64,000 nucleotides of DNA from Pararhizobium mangrovi (GCF_006516965.1 NZ_VHLH01000018.1:1-64000), one strand, 5' to 3'. Numbered from the stretch's first letter, positions 18,329 through 27,726 are shown. Numbers and translations are program-made. Notes: generated from the sequence alone by a model not told the origin.

Positions 18329-19360
18329 TCACGCTCTTCGAAGCGTGCCCGATGCGGGCAAACGCCATTTGCGCATCGCGTACAGCGGCATCTCGATGAA
18401 CCGACAGCTCGCGTAGCCGACGGCGATAGAGACCGCAATCGATACGGGCAGGCCGATCCAGCTCGGCAGCGCGCGCGTCCAGTGTATGAAGGCCCAGTGG
18501 AACAGGTAGATCGAGAAGCTCGCTTCGCCGACCACGACGAGAGGCCGGCTTGCGAAAAGCCGGCTCCATCGGCCTGAACCCTCGTAAATCGCCATTACCG
18601 TGCCGGCGAAAATGATCCCGAAGACGTAGAATTTGTCCATCAGGTCATCGAGCGCATCGCCGCCGAGCCCGATTTTTACGAACAGGATATAGAGCAGGGC
18701 GGCGAGGAGGGTTGCGCCGACCCATCGGTCGGGTATGGCGCGCCCGGATCCGACCAGCATGGCCGCCAGGATCGACGGGATGAAAGCGCAGAGATACCAG
18801 CCGATATTCAGGTTGTTTTCCGGGGTATGCCAGGCGGGCCAGGCCCAGAACGCCGCCAGGTACACAAGTGCGATGACGACGATACTGGCCCCGATGGAAA
18901 GCCATTGCGTGCATAGCAGGAGGAATGGCAGCACGACATAGAAGCCCAGTTCGACCGGGATGGTCCAGAGGTGACCGGCCGACTTCTGGAAGGTCAGGAC
19001 CTCCACCGCCTCGTTCAGGTTCCGTATGCCGAGCGTTCCGACCGCGAAGTAGAAGGCGACGGCAATCGCGAAGAGCGGGATGATCCGCAGGAACCGGGCG
19101 CAGGCATAGTAGGCGATCGAACGAAACGAGATGCCGGTCTCGAGAAGGCGTGCGGTCAACAGGAAGGCGCTCAGCGCGAAGAAGAGCCAGACGCCGACCT
19201 TCGGTACGCCTCGAAGGAAGGGGTGTGTTTCGGGGATGTTGCTCATCACCGAATGCCCGACCAGCACGATCAGGCATGCCAACCCCCTGAGCCCATCCAT
19301 CGCGGGCCGGTAATGGATGTGCTTGGCGCTTGCTGCGGACGGCTTGCGGGTCGGTTCCAT
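18329..19360 (-). CDS. acyltransferase 3 family membrane protein (OafA/ExoZ-like)
   Basis: 343 aa, about ten hydrophobic helices. The family signature is at the N-terminus: HYRPAMDGLRGLACLIVLVGHS (R of DGLRG and the catalytic-type His), then WLFFALSAFLL and RRFLRIIPLF-like CARFLRIIPLF. These enzymes transfer acyl groups, usually acetyl, onto cell-surface sugars in the membrane. The nearby exopolysaccharide operon is a natural substrate source, but this gene is separated from it by three genes. ATG at 19360 gives an intact first helix; the longer upstream frame is arginine-rich noise. The gene ends 169 bp from tRNA-His. Confidence 0.88.
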   Translation of the reverse strand: MEPTRKPSAASAKHIHYRPAMDGLRGLACLIVLVGHSVMSNIPETHPFLRGVPKVGVWLFFALSAFLLTARLLETGISFRSIAYYACARFLRIIPLFAIAVAFYFAVGTLGIRNLNEAVEVLTFQKSAGHLWTIPVELGFYVVLPFLLLCTQWLSIGASIVVIALVYLAAFWAWPAWHTPENNLNIGWYLCAFIPSILAAMLVGSGRAIPDRWVGATLLAALLYILFVKIGLGGDALDDLMDKFYVFGIIFAGTVMAIYEGSGRWSRLFASRPLVVVGEASFSIYLFHWAFIHWTRALPSWIGLPVSIAVSIAVGYASCRFIEMPLYAMRKWRLPASGTLRRA

Positions 19361-19571
19361 GCCTGCAGTAAGATCAGGTCGGCATCGGCGAGACAAGACG
19401 GTCGGCTGGCGGCAACACCGCGGATTGCGACATGCCAGATGCGTGGCAGCTGACCGTAAAACGCACCGCATCATCCCCGAACGCACCATCGCCGCGGCAC
19501 GGATCACACAGGGTATCGAACAGGATCGATCGGCGGATACGCGACCGCCTTTACCTTGAGGGGTGGTCGCT

Positions 19572-19937
19572 CTACCGGTTGTTCTGAGCCTTCTGCTCCC
19601 AGATCTTCTGGATGCGATGGGCGCTCGGCGTCGAGATCTGCAGCAGCCGGGCGACTTCCACCTGGCGCATGCCTCGATCGAACGCGGCAAAAGCGGCTCG
19701 GCGGCCGACGGAACTCAGGCGCTCGCCGTCCTTCCATTCGGGCTGGAACACGCTGAGGTCGAGATCCTCGTTCTCCCCGCCGCTTTCAAGACGGGAGATC
19801 TCCTCGTTCACGACGGCGAGCGTGGCGTACATCATTTCCCTTCTCGCCCGCAGCAACCGCAATTTCGCCGTTTGGGACACGCCATCCCATTGAACATCGG
19901 ATAGTTCAACATCGGCATTCCTGGGTTGCACGTTCAC
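19572..19937 (-). CDS. small helix-turn-helix protein, possible DNA-binding regulator
   Basis: 121 aa. Residues about 84-115 (AAFDRGMRQVEVARLLQISTPSAHRIQKIW) read as a helix-turn-helix of the resolvase/MarR-like kind: a helix, VEVARLLQIS, then a recognition helix. The preceding half is helical and acidic (ISRLESGGENEDLDLSVFQP). No family name is recognised. It sits just before the polysaccharide/PKS locus and could regulate it, but nothing in the sequence proves this. Upstream is a 435-bp AT-richer stretch with one small membrane ORF. Confidence 0.55.
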   Translation of the reverse strand: MNVQPRNADVELSDVQWDGVSQTAKLRLLRARREMMYATLAVVNEEISRLESGGENEDLDLSVFQPEWKDGERLSSVGRRAAFAAFDRGMRQVEVARLLQISTPSAHRIQKIWEQKAQNNR

Positions 19938-20183
19938 GCCGCTCCTCGTGCGATTCTAATCTTTCTTCCTTCCGGGAGAATTATCGTATACCCCCAAAAT
20001 CGCAAGGCTTCGGTTCGTGCCAAGTCCGCTTTTGCAATACTTGCTGTGGAGCGTTTCGCGCCGTCGGTTCGACGATGTGGAAAAATCGACGATGCGCCAT
20101 TCTGCGACGATTCTAGCTCGGGCGGTGCATTTCGGCGGGGGGCGCTCCGTGGTACACGAAGCTGGTCTTCCGGCAACTTCTGC

Positions 20184-20303
20184 ATGAGCGCGGCCTCCGT
20201 GAAAACGCCACGAAAAGTAAGGTTCTCCGGTCTGTTGATCGTCTGCGCCGCTCTGGCGTGCTGGGTCGTCGTTGCGGTGGTCGCGTACGCCTTATTGAGC
20301 TAA
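20184..20303 (+). CDS. possible small membrane protein
   Basis: 39 aa: short basic N-terminus (SVKTPRKVRFSG) then a hydrophobic helix of about 22 residues (LLIVCAALACWVVVAVVAYALL). The longer frame upstream (from 19926) has no protein-like composition, so only the 3' part is proposed. No clear ribosome binding site is seen. The surrounding stretch 19938-20373 otherwise holds no gene; it is AT-richer than its neighbours and probably carries promoters for the HTH gene and the phosphopantetheinyl transferase. Confidence 0.35.
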   Translation: MSAASVKTPRKVRFSGLLIVCAALACWVVVAVVAYALLS

Positions 20304-20373
20304 AAGCGGTCTAAATGACCGTCGTTCGATCAAAATCGTCATAACGCCACAAGAGACGAAACGAGGCATCCGG

Positions 20374-21108
20374 ATGTCCGATTCCCGGCCGATCGTCGAT
20401 CTGTGGATATGGCAGCTCGAAACGACCGATCGTTCGGGCCATGCGCCTCCTCCCGACATCCGAATGGAGACGCTTTCGCACGAAGAGCGACAGCGCGCCG
20501 GGCGCTTCGTTCACGCCCGCGACCGCGATCGCTACGTCCGCGCGCATATCGGGATGCGCGTCGTTTTGTCGCAGTATGATTTTATGGAGCCAGCTTCGCT
20601 CGCCTTCCGCTACGGCCCTGCCGGCAAGCCGTTTCTAGCCCGTCCGGACGCACCGCGGTTCAATCTCTCGCATAGCGGCTCGCTTGCCGCGCTGGCGGTT
20701 TCGCGAGCGCTCGAACCGGGCCTCGATATCGAGATCGCGCGCGACGCTTCTCGAGCTGTTGCCTCGGTTCTGAGTGTCGAGGAGAAGGCGGAACTCGATC
20801 GCCTTCCGCCGGAAAAGCGCGCCGATGCGTTCGCGCGGGCGTGGACGCGCAAGGAGGCGGTGGTCAAGGCGCTCGGTACCGGGTTCGAAACCTCGCCCGA
20901 AGAGATCGTGGTCGGGGTCTCGCCCGATCGGGTAACGCCTCTCGTCCGCGCGCCGGCGGCCTTCGCGCCGTTCGAACGATGGCGCATCGAATGCTTCCCG
21001 TGCGGAGCGAGCGTCATCGCCGCGATCGCCGCTGCCGCGCCGGACTATCGCATCGTCCGGCGCACGCCGCCGTGGCGGAATCGCTCCGACCTCCCGCCTA
21101 TGTCCTGA
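20374..21108 (+). CDS. 4'-phosphopantetheinyl transferase, Sfp type
   Basis: 244 aa, the Sfp/Gsp class that converts apo carrier proteins of PKS and NRPS enzymes to the holo form using coenzyme A. Motifs: NLSHSG at 97-102, the magnesium-binding LDIE (D118, E120) and WTRKEAVVKA (157-166). ATG at 20374 is preceded by GAGG. It is the obvious activator of the carrier domains encoded at 33263-42447, about 12 kb away and separated by the polysaccharide operon. It is convergent with the glycosidase gene, and the two coding regions overlap by 11 bp at their 3' ends. Confidence 0.93.
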   Translation: MSDSRPIVDLWIWQLETTDRSGHAPPPDIRMETLSHEERQRAGRFVHARDRDRYVRAHIGMRVVLSQYDFMEPASLAFRYGPAGKPFLARPDAPRFNLSHSGSLAALAVSRALEPGLDIEIARDASRAVASVLSVEEKAELDRLPPEKRADAFARAWTRKEAVVKALGTGFETSPEEIVVGVSPDRVTPLVRAPAAFAPFERWRIECFPCGASVIAAIAAAAPDYRIVRRTPPWRNRSDLPPMS

Positions 21109-22450
21109 GTTCGAGGATCGAAACACGATCGGTGACCGGTAGCGTCAGCGTATCGCCCGTCGGCTCGACCGGCCGGGTGGTCATCGCGCCGGTATCGTCG
21201 AGCACGTGCAGGAGGGCGTGCTGCGGCAGACCGTCCGAGCGCAGACGGAGCTCGCCGGTCGCCGCCGGTGCCGCTTGCCCTGAGCGCCCGTCCCACGATG
21301 GTTGCTCCAGCCAGGCGAGACCGTACACCGTGCCGCTCCGTCCGCGTACGGTCATCCACGCGCAGCCCGGCGGAGCTTTCTCCACGGCAAGCGTCGATGC
21401 ATCGAACGGGATGGCGGAGGCGGTGTTCGCCGTCAGTACGGCAATGATCGCACCGAGGGCGCGATAGGCGGGCTTCGGGCTCATCGCCTGATCGTCGTGC
21501 AGCAGTCCGAACTTCACCGGCCAGTCTTCTTCCGGCATGTCGGGGCGGTCGAGAAGCTCGTGCAGGAAGATCCGCCGCGCGCCGGCCCGGTAGAAGCCGA
21601 GCCAGAGCCGCGGGATGTAGCGCCCCGCCACGCTCTCCGGAACGGCCCATGGCGAGCCGCGGCCGACATCGGTCGGGTATCCGCTTTCGCTGACCCAGAC
21701 CGGGCCGTCCGGCACCTGTGCCTTGGCCTTCCTCATCGACCAGGGGATGCTGCCGTAGCCGGTCAGCCATTCCGCGCCGAAACCGGAGGTTCCGGGTTCG
21801 TGCCACGAGAAATAGGCGTGAAGGTTGCTGCAGTCCGCCGCCTCGCCGATGGCGGGAAGCTTGCGGTAGGGGGCGGTATCGACGAACGATGGTGCAAGCA
21901 CCTTCACGTCCTGTCCGAAGGCCGCCCGGCTTTCGGCAAAGAGTGAACGCTGGAAGGCGATCAGCTTGTCGCGCCAGCCTTCGACACCGCTTTGGTCGTA
22001 TTCGTTCGGACCTTCGAGGGATTCGAGAACGCCGCGTACGGTACGCGCGAAGGCGATGCCGTTTTCGACGCCCCGTGCGGGATCGCGCGGATCGACGATC
22101 AGGTCGAAGCGCACGCCCTCGCGGCCGAGCTCGTGCAGACGGCCGGCATAGGCCTCGTAGTTCGTACCGGCGGAATCGCGCACGTTGCGCACGCCGAGCG
22201 AAAGCAGCCGGTCGGCGAGAAGGTCGTAGCGACGCCCGTCGGACTGGTTGGCATCCCACATGTGCGTATTGACGCCGAGGCTGTCGAGAAGATCGTCGAC
22301 GTCGTAGGGCGTCGAGGTTCCGCCCGCCTGTCCGCGCGCGGCGATCCAGCCCGCGGGTGCGGCGAGGAGGGCGCCGCCCGCGAGTGCGCCTAGCGTGAAG
22401 GCGCGCCGACCGGGCGAGTGCGGGAAAGAGCGTTTGTCGCTTTCGTTCAT
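21098..22450 (-). CDS. Tat-exported glycoside hydrolase-like protein of the polysaccharide operon
   Basis: 450 aa. The N-terminus has a Tat-like signal (GRRAFTLGALAGGALLAAPAG, residues 14-34). The body looks like a (beta/alpha)8 clan GH-A glycosidase: LGVNTHMW near 58-65, LGVRNVRDSAG, the acid/base candidate E150 in SLEGPNEYD, and the nucleophile candidate E255 in VWVSESGY, followed by FLHELLDRPD. It shares this whole motif series with the type I secreted protein at 51488-53473. It overlaps the wzx-like gene by ATGA, so it is part of the polysaccharide operon. A likely role is trimming or releasing the nascent polysaccharide in the periplasm. The exact GH family and bond cleaved are unknown. 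Confidence 0.75.
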   Translation of the reverse strand: MNESDKRSFPHSPGRRAFTLGALAGGALLAAPAGWIAARGQAGGTSTPYDVDDLLDSLGVNTHMWDANQSDGRRYDLLADRLLSLGVRNVRDSAGTNYEAYAGRLHELGREGVRFDLIVDPRDPARGVENGIAFARTVRGVLESLEGPNEYDQSGVEGWRDKLIAFQRSLFAESRAAFGQDVKVLAPSFVDTAPYRKLPAIGEAADCSNLHAYFSWHEPGTSGFGAEWLTGYGSIPWSMRKAKAQVPDGPVWVSESGYPTDVGRGSPWAVPESVAGRYIPRLWLGFYRAGARRIFLHELLDRPDMPEEDWPVKFGLLHDDQAMSPKPAYRALGAIIAVLTANTASAIPFDASTLAVEKAPPGCAWMTVRGRSGTVYGLAWLEQPSWDGRSGQAAPAATGELRLRSDGLPQHALLHVLDDTGAMTTRPVEPTGDTLTLPVTDRVSILELRT

Positions 22451-23787
22451 GGATGAAGCAGCCTGTCGAAGAGATAGGTGAAATCCGACCGGCGCAGTCG
22501 AAGGCTCGGCAGGCCGAGGCCGAGATGCGTCTTCATGCCGGCGAAGAGCAGCAGCAGGCGAAGCGCAGACGAAGCCAGCAGGGCGAGCGCCGCGCCCGTG
22601 GCCCCGAAGGCGGCGACGAGGGGGAAGAGGCAGATGATCTCGCCGATGAAGGAGACGATCTGGATGTTGGAGCCGAGGCCCGGCCGTCCGAGCACCGTAT
22701 AAAGCTGCATCGTCAGGCTGGCGAGGCTGAAGAAGACCGCTTCGACGAGCAGGATCCGGAACAGCATGGCGGTATCGTGGAAATCTTTGCCGTAGAGCAC
22801 GGTCAGGAGAGGTTCGCTGATCACCGTCAGCACGGCGCAGGTCGGAACCATGAGGATGAGCATGAAGCGCAGCACGCGGTCGTGGTGTTCCTTCGCCTCC
22901 GCCGGATGGGATCGGGTCAGCTTGGCGAGGAGCACGCCGGTGATCGCCGGCATGATCAGGACGAGAACCCGCGAAAGGCTGTAGGCCACGGCATAGTTGC
23001 CGAGGGCGACGGCCGGGATGACCGGTACCAGCAGCAGTCGGTCCGCATAGCCGCCGAGATTTTTGAGAAGATCGGCAGGGGCCGCGCGAAACATGAAGGA
23101 GGTCAGTGCCCCGAACGTGGCGCGAAAGCTGTGCAATCCGCCGCGTAGCAACGGAATGACGAAGGGCATGACCACCGCCAGCGCCACCACGCCGCCGAGG
23201 ATCTGCGCCGCGACCGCGGTCACGTAGTCGAAATCGTGCGCGACGAAGGCGATCCACAGGCCGACGAGATAAAGAGCCTGCGGCAGGAAGCGCGACAGGT
23301 TGTAGAGGCGGAACTGCTGCAGCCCCACGAGGGCGCTGTTGACGATGTTCTGGATCGTCGTCGTCAGCGCGGTGAGGGTGCATATGCGCGCGACGAAGAG
23401 GACCTGCGGATCGTAGTTCTTCATGAAGACCGGCAACGCGATCCACGCCACGACGACGGCGACGAGCGAAGCGCCGAGACTGACGAGAAGCGCCCCGCCG
23501 ACGACGCTGGCGCGCTCCTGCTCGGCACGGCCGACGAAATAGCTCGTCGTGTCCGTCAGGCCGGATACGGCGAGCGCGCTCAGAAGCTGCGGCCACAACA
23601 CGATGGCTGCGAAGATGCCGCGCCCTTCCGCACCGAGCAGCCGCGCTGTCAGGATGCCGGTGGCGAAATTGACCACGAGCACCGAGAACTGGGTGAGCAA
23701 AGACTGCACGATGGCATAGGTCGACGTCTTGCTGCGCAGGAGCCTGCCCGGCAGGAAGCGCAGCGTGTTGGCTATATCGAGGCTCAT
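22447..23787 (-). CDS. polysaccharide flippase (Wzx-like)
   Basis: 446 aa with about 12-14 hydrophobic helices and the MATE/oligosaccharide flippase feel: N-terminal VNFATGILTARLLGAEGRGIFAA is typical of polysaccharide biosynthesis proteins of the Wzx class. It would move undecaprenyl-linked repeat units across the inner membrane. ATG at 23787 follows AGGAG. Its TGA overlaps the glycosidase ATG (ATGA). A 123-bp gap without features separates it from the upstream wzy-like gene. Confidence 0.88.
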   Translation of the reverse strand: MSLDIANTLRFLPGRLLRSKTSTYAIVQSLLTQFSVLVVNFATGILTARLLGAEGRGIFAAIVLWPQLLSALAVSGLTDTTSYFVGRAEQERASVVGGALLVSLGASLVAVVVAWIALPVFMKNYDPQVLFVARICTLTALTTTIQNIVNSALVGLQQFRLYNLSRFLPQALYLVGLWIAFVAHDFDYVTAVAAQILGGVVALAVVMPFVIPLLRGGLHSFRATFGALTSFMFRAAPADLLKNLGGYADRLLLVPVIPAVALGNYAVAYSLSRVLVLIMPAITGVLLAKLTRSHPAEAKEHHDRVLRFMLILMVPTCAVLTVISEPLLTVLYGKDFHDTAMLFRILLVEAVFFSLASLTMQLYTVLGRPGLGSNIQIVSFIGEIICLFPLVAAFGATGAALALLASSALRLLLLFAGMKTHLGLGLPSLRLRRSDFTYLFDRLLHP

Positions 23788-23910
23788 GCGCGACTCCTGG
23801 CGCTTGCGGCCGCATGCCGGTGTTTGCGCACCGGCGTGGCGACGTCACTGGATCGACGCGTGGATCCGCGTCGAAAATGGTTCGGAAGAATGGAAAGCCT
23901 CTCCGCGTCT

Positions 23911-25389
23911 TTATGCCGTCGCCGCGCGGGCCGTGTCCGGGGCTGCCGGCGCGGCCGCCATGCGTGCGTCGGAGCGTTGGATCGAAGCGAGCCCGAAGCC
24001 CACCGCCAACCACATGAACAGCCCCATCTCGCCGACCGTGGACGGGCTCGACGCTTGCAGGACGATGCCCGTGAGGGCGACGGCCCGACAGGCGGCCAGA
24101 AAGTCGCCGTCGCGCGGACGATTTCGTAAGACGGGAAAGAAGAGCTGCACCATCAGGACGAGGACGCCCGCATAGTAGACGAACGCGCCGAGAAGGCCGA
24201 TCTTGAGGATGATCTCGATCGGCCCGCCGTCGACGACGGTCGCGTTTCCCTCACCGGACGCGCTCTGATACGAGCCCGTCGTGCCGAGACCCTTGCCGAG
24301 AAGGCTGCTCTGCAGGTCGTCGCCGAGCGAACGGTAGGCGGCGAGCCGGTCGTTGGCGCTCTGGTCGGCGGAAAGGTTGGTGAGCGTGGAAAGGCGTTGC
24401 GTGATCAGTTCGTTCGCCTGCTCGTTGACGAGCACGAAGGGTGCGGCGAAGACGCCGGCAATGCACAGGAGCACGACGCTGCCGCGCGTACGTGCCGGTG
24501 CGGCGAGAACGTAGAAGAAGAAGACGAGCGCCATGCCGATCCAGGCCGCGCGCACCACGGTCAGTGAAAGCGCGAAGGTGCCGATCGCCATGGCCGGCCA
24601 TCGCAGCCATCCGCGCGTGCCGATGGTCATCGTCAGGGCGATCATCAGGAAGATCGCCAGCGAGCCGGGCGAATTCAGCGTCGAGAAGCTGCGGACCTTG
24701 AACGGTTCCGGCGAGCCGATGGACTCCATCTTGGCGTTTTCCATCCACGTCGCGTCCCACGAGGGCAGATACCAGAACTGGTAGATCGCGTAGCCGCCGA
24801 CGAGCGTAAGCGAGAGTACGAGCAACGCCCTGAGATCGGCGCGCAGGATGTCGTGGCTGCCGACGTTCATCGCGATGGCGAGCCCGAAGCATGGCGGAAT
24901 GATGAAGCGCAGGAAATCGTACCCGCCGGCCAGAAACGTTCCGCTGATCGGCGAAATCAGAAAGCCGTAGAGCGAAGCGAATGCCATCAGCACGAGACCG
25001 AGCGAGATCGGGTGGCGCGGCGATGTCAGCGCGAAGGCGAGCGTGCCGAGGCTGAGCGCACCGCACAGATAGGGCGCCAGCATCAGCATGTTCGGTTCTA
25101 CCCAACCGGCACGCAGGTCGACGAGCCGGCGCACCTCCGGCGTGAGCAGGAAGAGCCACAGGCAGAAGGAGACGTAGCGGCGGTAGTCGCCGCGCATCAG
25201 AAGAAACGCGGCGAAGGCGAGGGTGAGGACGGGAAAGCCCGGCCGCAGCACTTTCGCCGCACCGCTGAAGGCGGGCAGGGACATGAGCCCGATGACCGCC
25301 AGCATCTCGAACTGGACACGCCAAGGCCCGACCCGGCGAACCGGGGCGGACCTTGGCGCCCGCAGCGTTGCCTCAGGCTGCGGAAGCAT
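23911..25389 (-). CDS. O-antigen ligase/polymerase-like membrane protein (Wzy-like)
   Basis: 492 aa, about 11-12 membrane helices with one large hydrophilic loop (about residues 325-400, containing LTNLSADQSANDRLAAYRSL and GKGLGTTGSYQSASGEGNAT). The short GKGLGT-type motif before the last helices is characteristic of the O-antigen ligase/polymerase family. In a Wzx/Wzy pathway it would polymerise lipid-linked repeats on the periplasmic face. Start at 25389 (MLPQPEATL) overlaps the preceding glycosyltransferase by 17 nt. Confidence 0.85.
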   Translation of the reverse strand: MLPQPEATLRAPRSAPVRRVGPWRVQFEMLAVIGLMSLPAFSGAAKVLRPGFPVLTLAFAAFLLMRGDYRRYVSFCLWLFLLTPEVRRLVDLRAGWVEPNMLMLAPYLCGALSLGTLAFALTSPRHPISLGLVLMAFASLYGFLISPISGTFLAGGYDFLRFIIPPCFGLAIAMNVGSHDILRADLRALLVLSLTLVGGYAIYQFWYLPSWDATWMENAKMESIGSPEPFKVRSFSTLNSPGSLAIFLMIALTMTIGTRGWLRWPAMAIGTFALSLTVVRAAWIGMALVFFFYVLAAPARTRGSVVLLCIAGVFAAPFVLVNEQANELITQRLSTLTNLSADQSANDRLAAYRSLGDDLQSSLLGKGLGTTGSYQSASGEGNATVVDGGPIEIILKIGLLGAFVYYAGVLVLMVQLFFPVLRNRPRDGDFLAACRAVALTGIVLQASSPSTVGEMGLFMWLAVGFGLASIQRSDARMAAAPAAPDTARAATA

Positions 25390-26533
25390 GAACCGTCTCG
25401 TGGTCGGAGGCGGAAAGGGAAGCGGGCTCGAGCGCCATGCTGCGCGCATGGCCCTCCATCGCCTTGTCGATGGCCGTATGCATGCGCCGTCTGAAACTGG
25501 CGCTGTCGAAGGTCTCGGCGTGCCTGCGGATGGTGTTCGGATCGTAGCGGCCGGGTTCGAAGGTCGTCAGCGCCTGCTTCAGGCTCTCCGCCGTCTGCTC
25601 CGCGAAGAATGCGCCTGTGACGCCCGGGACGACCGTATCGAGCACGCCGCCCTGGCCGTAGGCGAGCACCGGCCGGCCCGCGGCCATCGCCTCGAGCGGG
25701 GTGATGCCGAAATCCTCGAGCGAGGTGAGGATGAGGGCGGCCGCATTGGCGTAGAGTTCGGCCTTGGCACGCCCGTCGACCCGGCCGACGAACTCGACCG
25801 TCGGCCCGGCCATCTCCTTCAGCCGCGCAAGGTCGCGTCCGTCCCCGGCGACCTTGAGCGGAAGGCCGAGTTCCGTGCAGGCGCGAACGGCGATGTCGGC
25901 GCGCTTCCAGCCGACCAGACGCATCAATAGCAGGAAGTACCCGTCCCGGTGGCTGGAAATGAAGAAGTCGCGCGTGTTGACCGGCGGCGGGACGATGGTG
26001 CTCTCGCGCCGGTAGATCTTGCGGATGCGGCGCTCCACGAGGCTGCTCGTGCTGATCCACGTATCGACGCCGAGGGCGGCCGTGCGGTCCATGGTGCGCA
26101 GGCGGGGCAGGAGGAACTCGATGACCCGGCGTTCCATCGCGCCGAAGCCCTCGCGCCTGGCGTAGCCGTTGTAGTCCCAAAGGAAGCGCGCCGGCGAGTG
26201 GCAGTAGCACACGTGGCAGGTCTCGGGCGGCGTGGCGACATTGTGCGCGAAGTTGAACGAACTGCTGAGGACCAGGTCGAAATCGTCGAGGTCGATGCTG
26301 TTCATCAGGCTCGGATAGAGCGGGAACACGCCGCGCGCGTAGCGCTGGACGAAGGGCATGCGGTCGAGCCACGTCGTGCGCACGTCGCGCCCGCGCAACG
26401 TTTCGGGAAAGGCATGCGGTTCGTAGATCGGCACGAAGATCGGCGCCTGCGGGAACATCGCGGCGAATTCCTCGAGCACCTTCTCCGCGCCGCCGTAGAC
26501 GGTCAGCGCCTCGTGGATCAGGGCAACCTTCAT
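25373..26533 (-). CDS. glycosyltransferase family 4
   Basis: 386 aa, GT-B fold. N-terminal MKVALIHEALTVYGGAEKVLEEF with the GGAE glycine loop of GT4; C-terminal nucleotide-sugar site with the EX7E motif in EDFGITPLEAMAAGRPVLAYG. The middle carries CYCHSPARFLWDYNG, common in a mannosyl/rhamnosyl-transferase-like subgroup. Cytosolic face of the inner membrane; adds one sugar to the lipid-linked repeat. The donor cannot be told from sequence. Overlaps its neighbours on both sides (ATGA upstream, 17 nt downstream). Confidence 0.9.
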   Translation of the reverse strand: MKVALIHEALTVYGGAEKVLEEFAAMFPQAPIFVPIYEPHAFPETLRGRDVRTTWLDRMPFVQRYARGVFPLYPSLMNSIDLDDFDLVLSSSFNFAHNVATPPETCHVCYCHSPARFLWDYNGYARREGFGAMERRVIEFLLPRLRTMDRTAALGVDTWISTSSLVERRIRKIYRRESTIVPPPVNTRDFFISSHRDGYFLLLMRLVGWKRADIAVRACTELGLPLKVAGDGRDLARLKEMAGPTVEFVGRVDGRAKAELYANAAALILTSLEDFGITPLEAMAAGRPVLAYGQGGVLDTVVPGVTGAFFAEQTAESLKQALTTFEPGRYDPNTIRRHAETFDSASFRRRMHTAIDKAMEGHARSMALEPASLSASDHETVHASAA

Positions 26534-27726
26534 CGCACTCTCCTTTCACTGTGATCGAGCAGGCCGGCATAGATGGAGGCGATCTCGCCGGCGAAGCGAT
26601 CGCTGGAAAACCTGGCGCAGGCATCGGCCGCGGCGCGGGCTGCGTAGCCGGCACCCGCAGGGCCGACGACATCGAGGATCGCCGCAGCCAGCGCATCGAC
26701 GTCGCCCGGCGGAACGAGCCGGCCGGTCTCGCCGTCGCGCACGATCTCGGGCGTGCCGCCGATGCGGCTGGCGACGACCGGTCGGGCGAGCGTCATCGCC
26801 TCGATGAGCGCCATCGGCAGCGACTCGTTCGAAACGGAGGGGAGGACGACGGCGTCCATCGCCTTCATCCAGGCGGCGACATCCGACTGATGGCCGGCAA
26901 AGCGCACGTGACCGGCAAGGGGATGCTTCTGCGCCGCCGCGTGGAGCCGGTTCACATAGGCTGCCTTGTCGCTGAGCGCCGCGCCGCCGATCAGCCAGAA
27001 CACCGCATCGTGATGGTGCTCCAGCACGGCGCTCGCCGCTGCGAGAAGGATATCCTGGCCCTTGCGCGGTTCGAGAAGGCCGAAAACGCCGATATGGGGG
27101 CCGCCGGGACCGACGTCCGCAGCCTTTGCCGTCTCGGCCGAAATCAGGAAGCCGGGCGCGACGGCGTTGTGGACGATCTCCACCATGTCCGCCCGGCCGC
27201 CGGCCGAGGCGACGAGGTCCCGACCGGCGCGCGAGCAGGCGATGACGCGATCGGCATCGCGCAACGCGCGCTGGAGCGCCAGCGTGTAAAGGGGCTTTGC
27301 CGGCGGGATCTCGTGCACGTGCAGGAGAAGGGGAATGCCGAGCTCGCGCGCCGCACGACGCGCGAACAGCACGCCGACGGGGTGATGCGCATGGATGACG
27401 TCGATGCGTTCGCGCCGGCAAAGGTCGCGCACGAAGCGGCCACCGGAAAGCAGCTTCAGCGGGTAGCGCAGTGCCACGGCCGGATTGAGCGTGATGCGCA
27501 TGCGCTCGATCGGCGTCGGCACCGTCTCGATGCCCGCCTCGTCGGCCATGGCCATGAAACCGCCTTCGGGCGGACAGGCGAGCACGGTCTCGTAGTTCTC
27601 GCCGCGCAGCCCCTCGGCGAGCGTCAGGATCACCCGTTCGACGCCGCCGAGATAGCCGGCACGGTTGAGTTGCAGGACGCGATGGTGCCGCCGGCGCCTG
27701 GCGAAGGAAGAGGTGCCGTGCGTCAT
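26530..27726 (-). CDS. glycosyltransferase family 4
   Basis: 398 aa, GT-B fold. N-terminal VLQLNRAGYLGGVERVILTLAEGL, then VIHAHHPVGVLFARRAAREL and LLLHVHEIPP, and the EX7E region NESLPMALIEAMTLARPVVAS followed by GGTPEIVRDGETGRLVPPGD. Start at 27726 (MTHGTSSFARRRRHH) is chosen because the frame upstream is non-protein-like and because it gives an ATGA overlap with the preceding GT2 gene. Second GT4 of the operon; sugar and linkage unknown. Confidence 0.92.
   Translation of the reverse strand: MTHGTSSFARRRRHHRVLQLNRAGYLGGVERVILTLAEGLRGENYETVLACPPEGGFMAMADEAGIETVPTPIERMRITLNPAVALRYPLKLLSGGRFVRDLCRRERIDVIHAHHPVGVLFARRAARELGIPLLLHVHEIPPAKPLYTLALQRALRDADRVIACSRAGRDLVASAGGRADMVEIVHNAVAPGFLISAETAKAADVGPGGPHIGVFGLLEPRKGQDILLAAASAVLEHHHDAVFWLIGGAALSDKAAYVNRLHAAAQKHPLAGHVRFAGHQSDVAAWMKAMDAVVLPSVSNESLPMALIEAMTLARPVVASRIGGTPEIVRDGETGRLVPPGDVDALAAAILDVVGPAGAGYAARAAADACARFSSDRFAGEIASIYAGLLDHSERRVR

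Noticed and set aside
19926-20183. N-terminal extension of the small membrane ORF at 20184
   Set aside because: The 86 extra residues have no protein-like pattern and overlap the start of the divergent HTH gene.
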